From assembly GCA_024707385.1 (NCBI GenBank), contig JANPZW010000014.1, positions 1-57,782 of the forward strand: a stretch of DNA of 57,782 nt. Reading direction: 5' to 3'. Under the pieces are notes generated by a model. That model searched no databases. It saw nothing but the letters and a program-made list of their open reading frames with translations, and was not told the origin of the DNA. The stretch is from Cellvibrionaceae bacterium (GTDB taxonomy: Bacteria > Pseudomonadota > Gammaproteobacteria > Pseudomonadales > Cellvibrionaceae). Below, one piece after another: positions 53,178-57,782 of this stretch. Every line of letters begins with the position of its first letter. The first letter of the stretch is position 1. The translations under genes and the position numbers were made by a program.

Positions 53178-54284
53178 ATGAGAGTTGGAATCCTTACCGG
53201 CGGTGGTGACTGTTCCAGTCTGAACGCGGCTATCAGTGGCGTCGCAAAAACTCTTATCGAAACGGCAAATGCGGAGGTGGTGGGAATCGAGGATGGCTTT
53301 CTCGGTTTGATCGAACGCCGGGTGCAACCCCTGCAAAAATCAGACTGCCTAGGGCTGATTCAATCCGGCGGAACTATTTTGGGCACCTGCAATCGCTCTT
53401 CTCCGCTCAACTACAAAGGAAAGGATGTCTCCAGCTCGGTTATGGAGTTTTATCGTGAACTCGGCCTGGACTGTGTGGTGGCGCTTGGCGGAGACGGCAC
53501 CATGTCCCTGTGTCACGAACTCAGCCAGCGCGGAATGAACTTCGTAGGTATTCCCAAAACCATCGACAACGACCTCATGCATACGGACCGCAGCTTCGGC
53601 TTCGATACGGCGGTGGGAATCGTCGCTGAATCCATGGACCGTTTGCATACAACGGCGCGCAGCCACGGGCGGGTAATGATCGTTGAAACCATGGGTCGCT
53701 ACGCGGGCTGGATAGCGCTCTACGGCGGTATGGCGGGCGATGCGGACATGATCCTTATGCCGGAATTTCCTTATGAGCTGGACGAGGTGATCCGGGTGCT
53801 GCAGCAGCGGGCGACAACCCATCACTATTCAATGCTGGTGGTAGCGGAAGGCGCCGCGCCCAAGGAGGGCACCCAAGTGATCAGCCGCAGAGTGGCTGAC
53901 AGTCCAGATCCTATTCGCCTCGGCGGCATCGGACATTTTCTCCAGCAACAGATCGAGCCGCATATCCCCATGGAAGTGCGCACAACCGTCCTGGGGCATG
54001 TGCAAAGGGGCGGCCAGCCAAGCGCGTTCGACCGCTTATTTGCCACCAACCTGGGTTGCTATGCGGCGCGCTTGGTTATACAGAAGGAATTCGGTCGTAT
54101 GGTCAGCGTCCACAACAACAGCCTTACCTCTGTCGCGCTGGCTGATGTCGCCAATCGCACGCGCACAGTAACGCACGATGACATGACATTATTGAGTGCG
54201 ATCTATTCAGGTGTGAGCTTCGGCGTGCGGGATATACAAAATCTACTGAGCCAACCGGAAGCCGCTCACCCCCGATTGCGCTGA
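53178..54284 (+). CDS. pfkA: 6-phosphofructokinase (group III, probably ATP-dependent)
   Basis: 368 aa. Catalyses fructose-6-phosphate to fructose-1,6-bisphosphate. Motifs: GGGDCSSLNAAI at the N-terminus, ALGGDGTMSL (Gly at the ATP/PPi selector site), IPKTIDNDL (Lys at the second site, usual in group III), ETMGRYAGW and LGHVQRGG. The Gly/Lys pair is that of ATP-using actinobacterial members; PPi use is not excluded without assay. CGGAG precedes the ATG. Confidence 0.9.
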   Translation: MRVGILTGGGDCSSLNAAISGVAKTLIETANAEVVGIEDGFLGLIERRVQPLQKSDCLGLIQSGGTILGTCNRSSPLNYKGKDVSSSVMEFYRELGLDCVVALGGDGTMSLCHELSQRGMNFVGIPKTIDNDLMHTDRSFGFDTAVGIVAESMDRLHTTARSHGRVMIVETMGRYAGWIALYGGMAGDADMILMPEFPYELDEVIRVLQQRATTHHYSMLVVAEGAAPKEGTQVISRRVADSPDPIRLGGIGHFLQQQIEPHIPMEVRTTVLGHVQRGGQPSAFDRLFATNLGCYAARLVIQKEFGRMVSVHNNSLTSVALADVANRTRTVTHDDMTLLSAIYSGVSFGVRDIQNLLSQPEAAHPRLR

Positions 54285-54294
54285 TCACAAGGCG

Positions 54295-54321
54295 AGCCGG
54301 TTGCGTGACGAACCGGCTTTT
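54295..54321 (+). terminator. Terminator of the phosphofructokinase gene
   Basis: AGCCGGTT-GCGTGACG-AACCGGCT followed by TTTTC, 10 bp after the stop. A typical factor-independent hairpin, close to the end of the converging TssB/C-like gene. Confidence 0.75.
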
Positions 54322-54360
54322 CGTGCCTCTAATTGATAGCTTTTAACAATTGATCGATTT

Positions 54361-55753
54361 TTAACAACTGATAGGTTTTAACGAGCGCCAGCGTTGGATC
54401 ATGACGCTATTGCGATTCTGTACTGATTGCAGCACCGTGAATCCAGCTCCTTCCAATTCACCTACCTGCTTTTCAGTGAAATACTTTTCCGCGCAGGGTT
54501 TTATTGCCTCATCTCCGTCGTCATCGCGATACACATGCAATGGCAGATTTTCGATATGGCAGGCGCCCAACGGCTGCCGCTCCGCCTGCGCCAATGCCAG
54601 CAACAACAAATAGGCGCCGTTACTCCACAGGTAATATTCATGCGCGCCCTGCTGCGGCAGTTCTTCAAAAGAAAAGCTGTCGATCACCGCTGTGCGTTTG
54701 CCATAGGGCAGCCGCAGCAGTACCCGCGGACAGGAAACAAAAACACGGTCCGCGGCTGGATGCTTACGCAATTCCTGCCATTTTTCCGTGGCGGAAATCC
54801 AATTAGCGAATTGGCTGTCGCCACCCGCCAAAACTACCGCGCCGGTTTTTCTCCGCCAAAGCCAAGAGTAATTCCATAAGCTGTAACCCGGCGGCATCAG
54901 CAGACAAAATTTCGTCGAGCAAAATGGCGTCGTAAGGTGTCTTGCCAATGCTCTGCGCGACGATATTCCGCCCTAATGCAGTCGCGGAAAAATCTTTTGC
55001 ACTATTTTCCACTTCTTGCCGCACCTCCACTTCGGACACATCAAGCAGCGACAATTGGCAACCTCTATCCAGATCCAACCGTCGCTGTAAAAGGTCGAGG
55101 CCGCGCCAAGCGGATTCCAATTTTTGGAAAGCGCCTGAGTGCATGATTTTACGTATCACCTGGCCCATAGCCGCATCCACCGCCGCCAAATATTCGGGCA
55201 CTTTCGGATGTTCTTTCGGCTGCAGATAAGGAGCGACGGTCTGACGAATCAGTTGATCGGCAAATCCACTGGTATTCGCAGCAACATTTCCTGAAAGAAT
55301 CGCATCCAGTAGATCAGGCTTAGCGGCAGAAGGCTGCTGTTCGCGGTCAGCCGGAATTTTCTCAATCAAGCCCTCGCTGGAAAGCAACGCAACAGCTTCA
55401 TTGAATTGCGATGGCGACTGCAGTTGCTTTTTTATCGCGCGATAGCGGTTGAAAAGACTGATATTGTCGTACAGATGATCCGGGTGCATATCCTGCAGAC
55501 TGGCAAAACGGATTGCCTGCTCGTCAAATGGCAGCTTTACTGCTACGCCAAGTCGAGCAAATACTTCATCGAAATTGTCCGCATCCAGACGCAGATGTTT
55601 TCTGTGCTCCAAAGGTTGGGAGCGCGGTGCAGCGCCAGCAAAATCCCCGAGCAGCAGAACTGCAAGCGGAGCCTTTTCCGAACCAGTCCGCTCAGCAGAC
55701 GCATTTTTATCCCCAAACACCATGACGCCCGATCGAACGCTGATACCTGCCAC
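54361..55753 (-). CDS. TssB-TssC-like sheath fusion protein, frameshifted
   Basis: About 463 aa after correction. The start GTG at 55753 has AAGGAG 5 nt upstream. The N-terminal ~120 residues (LAVLLLGDFAGAAP, DADNFDEVFARLGVAVKLPF) resemble TssB, the small type VI sheath protein. The rest resembles TssC: HSGAFQKLESAWRGLDLLQRR, KTPYDAILLDEIL, VSCPRVLLRLPYG and IDSFSFEELP. The frame breaks in a T5 run at 54846-54850; T4 gives LAEKTGAVVLAGGDSQ and 1,392 nt. No other T6SS core gene is in the window. Probably encodes a shortened or specialised sheath subunit; the role is unknown. It sits 25 bp downstream of the FHA protein. Confidence 0.7.
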
Positions 55754-55777
55754 ATCCACTCCTTATTGCAAAAAAAT

Positions 55778-56590
55778 TTATATAACGCGAAAAACCATTT
55801 TGATATTGCCAATCGCAATCACGTCGCCATTCTCGAATACCGACCGGGTTACCTTTTTGCCATTGAGCGACACCCCGTTGGTCGAACGGTTATCCTGAAT
55901 TTCCCAGTAGCCATTTTCCCAACGGATAACCGCGTGCTGATTTGAAACGGTGGGATCTTCCAGAACGACATCACACAATTGGCTGCGACCAAGACTCCAC
56001 TCGCGATCCACACCCACAGGTAATTTGAGTTCGATAAGCGAGCCTTTTTTAATGCCGGATTTCACCAGCAAAACAGCGGGGGTCAGATGAGCATCGAGAG
56101 GTTTTTTTCCCAGTGCCCGCGCCATGAATTGCGAGTTATTCTCGTCTGCCGGCTCTTTTTGCACTTCGATCCCCGGCATGCTGACGACGCGGAAAAATGA
56201 AGACTCGATCATGGTGCGATTATTATTTCCCTCAGCGGCCAAGCCGGAAAATTGTCCCGATTCGAACACATCGTAAGCAGCCTGTTCTTCGCCAACTTCA
56301 AGATCGATAAAGACGAATTTTTCATCGCCGATGGTGATTACGTCCCCGTGCTTAAGCCGTGTGGGGCGGGCGATACGCATGGTATTAACAAAGGTGCCGT
56401 TGGTTGATTCCAGGTCTTTGAGAATGACGGTTTCCGCATCGACAACCAGGACCGACGCATGGTGGCGGGACAGAAGGCCGGAGTCGACCTGAATATCGCA
56501 TTGTGAACTGCGGCCAATCAGGGTGGACGCCTTATCGAGGATATGGGTCTGATCTGAACGGAGACTTTTCAAACGGAACTTTGTCTGCAT
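55778..56590 (-). CDS. Twin FHA-domain protein
   Basis: 270 aa from ATG 56590 (MQTKFRLKSL); the frame runs 17 codons further upstream but the protein then begins out of register with the fold. Two forkhead-associated domains: LIGRSSQCDIQVDSGLLSRHHA with LESTNGTFVN (~20-100) and SLGRSQLCDVVLEDPTVSNQHA with NRSTNGVSLNG (~185-265), separated by a linker. FHA domains bind phosphothreonine and regulate type VI secretion in other bacteria, which matches the sheath-like protein next to it. Cytoplasmic; no kinase or phosphatase gene is close. Confidence 0.88.
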   Translation of the reverse strand: MQTKFRLKSLRSDQTHILDKASTLIGRSSQCDIQVDSGLLSRHHASVLVVDAETVILKDLESTNGTFVNTMRIARPTRLKHGDVITIGDEKFVFIDLEVGEEQAAYDVFESGQFSGLAAEGNNNRTMIESSFFRVVSMPGIEVQKEPADENNSQFMARALGKKPLDAHLTPAVLLVKSGIKKGSLIELKLPVGVDREWSLGRSQLCDVVLEDPTVSNQHAVIRWENGYWEIQDNRSTNGVSLNGKKVTRSVFENGDVIAIGNIKMVFRVI

Positions 56591-56733
56591 CAAAAATACC
56601 TGAAAAGGTTTGAGAGCGGAAAGACAATAGCCGTAGATCAAACCGAAAAAACAATGGCTGAGTCGCGCTCATTGTTATACAAAGATTCGACAAGTTAAAT
56701 GGAAATAAACGCCATGTCCGGGAGGGAACCACC

Positions 56734-56760
56734 CAGCCGCCAGGAGGAGCTCAGCGGCTG
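56734..56760 (-). terminator. Weak hairpin after merR
   Basis: CAGCCGC ... GCGGCTG with a 13-nt loop starts 4 bp after the merR stop on the minus strand. There is no clear T tract, so the call is tentative. No tRNA gene was found in this gap. Confidence 0.3.
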
Positions 56761-56764
56761 TCGG

Positions 56765-57115
56765 TCAAGGGCGTAACAATTGCAGGATTTCTTCAAGCTC
56801 CGCGATGATGGAGCTGGCTTTAGGCTCACCCTGCCCTTCCGGTTTAACTTCCAAAGTTAATTGTTGGCGTGCACCACCAATGGTGAATCCTTGCTCGTAA
56901 AGCAGGGCGCGAATCTGACGGATCGTCAACACATCCTGACGCTGATAATAACGACGATTGCCTCTGCGCTTTACTGGTTTAAGCTGGGGAAATTCCTGCT
57001 CCCAGTAACGCAAGACGTGGGGTTTTACCGCGCACAGCTCGCTTACCTCGCCTATGGTGAAATAGCGCTTGCCGGGAATAACCGGCAATTCATTGTTGTG
57101 GCTTGCTTCCAACAT
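56765..57115 (-). CDS. MerR family transcriptional regulator
   Basis: 116 aa. The winged-helix MerR domain shows RYFTIGEVSELCAVKPHVLRYWEQEFPQL and RGNRRYYQRQDVLTIRQIRALL, followed by a short helical tail (IIAELEEILQLLRP) with no cofactor domain. This small MerR-like gene follows ihfA in many gammaproteobacteria and its target is not established. GGTGGAAGC precedes the ATG, and the start overlaps the ihfA stop by about 26 nt. Confidence 0.88.
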   Translation of the reverse strand: MLEASHNNELPVIPGKRYFTIGEVSELCAVKPHVLRYWEQEFPQLKPVKRRGNRRYYQRQDVLTIRQIRALLYEQGFTIGGARQQLTLEVKPEGQGEPKASSIIAELEEILQLLRP

Positions 57116-57400
57116 AAGCTTCCACCCGCGCCCGCAATTTTTGTCCCGGCTTGAAAGTTACAACCCGGCGTGCCGTGATGGGAATTTCTTCACCGGTTTT
57201 CGGGTTACGGCCGGGCCGCTGCTTTTTGTCACGCAGGTCAAAATTCCCGAAACCGGAAAGTTTGACCATTTCATTGGCTTCCAGCGCTTGGCGGATCTCG
57301 TCGAAAAAGTTTCCACGAGCTCCTTCGCTTCACGCTTGTTGAAGCCTAGATCTTCATAGAGTTTTTCCGCCAGATCGGCTTTTGTCAGGGACTCAGACAT
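57090..57400 (-). CDS. ihfA: Integration host factor subunit alpha, frameshifted
   Basis: 103 aa after correction. SLTKADLAEKLYEDLGFNKREAKELVE matches IhfA, and the restored part reads MVKLSGFGNFDLRDKKQRPGRNP and ARRVVTFKPGQKLRARVEA, the DNA-binding arm and saddle. One base missing in an A5 run at 57304-57308 (VETFFDEIRQALEANE) explains the break; the repaired length is 312 nt. It bends DNA as a heterodimer with IhfB. The pheT-ihfA-merR order is conserved. A true loss of ihfA is unlikely, so this break points to sequence error. Confidence 0.9.
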
Positions 57401-57404
57401 AGGG

Positions 57405-57782
57405 CTACCTTAGGTTGGCTCCGAACTCTCGCTCCAGGCACTCCACCACTCCAGCCATGGAAGCGTTGACTTCCTCATCTTTCAGCGTTCTGGAAGGATG
57501 TTGGAAAGTCAGGCTGAAAGCAAGACTTTTCCTTTTGGGATCAATACCTTCACCACTATACACGTCAAACAGCTTCAGCGCTTTTAACACATCGCCTGCA
57601 GTTTTTCGAATGCTTCTCTCAAGATCTGCGACACGCGCCCCCTTATCAACCAACACCGCCAGATCGCGGCCGACTTCCGGGAAACCTGGATAAGGCTTGA
57701 AAACGCGGCAGATTTGCGGACAGCAGCGCTTTGAGCGTCAATTCAAACACAAAGGCGGGCTTAGCCAGATCAAGGACCTTTT
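57405..57782 (-). CDS. pheT: Phenylalanyl-tRNA synthetase beta subunit, C-terminal end (5' end outside window), frameshifted
   Basis: The last ~125 residues of PheT, the tRNA-binding (FDX-ACB) domain: FPEVGRDLAVLVDKGARVADLE, VLKALKLFDVYSGEGI, SLAFSLTFQHPSRTLKDEEV and MAGVVECLEREFGANLR. The segment before it (FVFELTLKALLSANLPRF) is in a different frame; removing one base from the A4 run at 57700-57703 joins them as LPRFKPYPGFPEV. PheT is essential, which makes a real frameshift most unlikely. It ends 5 bp upstream of ihfA. Confidence 0.9.

Noticed and set aside
54361..56590. A full type VI secretion locus
   Set aside because: Only a sheath-like fusion and FHA protein were found; no tssJ, K, M, hcp or vgrG.
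56641..56764. tRNA gene after merR, as seen in some gammaproteobacteria
   Set aside because: No cloverleaf or conserved T-loop is visible; only a weak hairpin.

Overview
The window looks like a chromosomal segment from a polysaccharide-degrading gammaproteobacterium of the Cellvibrionales type (Cellvibrio, Saccharophagus or Teredinibacter relatives). The signs are a pheT-ihfA-merR run at the right end, a GH3 beta-xylosidase-like lipoprotein next to a TonB-dependent receptor, a SapC / cupin_8 / tryptophan-halogenase / DUF6445 cluster, a SASA-family esterase, hybrid histidine kinases, and a giant repeat protein with a GlyGly-CTERM-like tail. This placement is inferred from gene content only.

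Layout: (1) 1-1.4 kb, the C-terminal half of a P-type cation ATPase, facing a kinase across a hairpin terminator. (2) 1.4-11.2 kb, three large soluble hybrid histidine kinases; one carries about ten HAMP units encoded by near-identical 276-bp DNA repeats. (3) 11.3-14.8 kb, a secreted SASA-family esterase and two small exported or anchored proteins. (4) 14.8-25.4 kb, a minus-strand nutrient-uptake block: GH3, TonB-dependent receptor, SapC, cupin_8, halogenase, DUF6445. (5) 25.7-48 kb, an almost entirely minus-strand accessory cluster: APS kinase, Asp/Asn-hydroxylase-like protein, PRMT-like methyltransferase, a 63-aa protein, a sulfotransferase, DUF6916, three tail-collar (Mdp-like) proteins, a subtilase, a TIGR03032 protein, a surface protein of about 3,900 residues, and an outer-membrane barrel. 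(6) 48.3-50.3 kb, an HvfABC-type RiPP operon: a Cys-rich precursor with EGKCG repeats, an MNIO/DUF692 enzyme and a DUF2063 partner. (7) 50.4-54.3 kb, a MASE2-like hybrid kinase and 6-phosphofructokinase. (8) 54.4-56.6 kb, a TssB-TssC-like sheath fusion and a twin-FHA protein. (9) 56.8-57.8 kb, merR, ihfA and the end of pheT.

The most interesting part is region 5. It has the look of a system that makes, modifies (sulfation, hydroxylation, possibly methylation), processes and displays a giant surface protein together with three collar-domain proteins. I know of no described pathway with this gene set. The HvfABC operon is a clear RiPP system of a recently described class.

A major caveat is that at least 15 genes are broken by one- or two-base indels, mostly in homopolymer runs. 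They include ihfA and pheT, which a cell needs or nearly always keeps. In nearly every case a one-base correction restores the expected protein and makes the gene length a multiple of three. I therefore treat the breaks as sequence errors and annotate whole genes across them.
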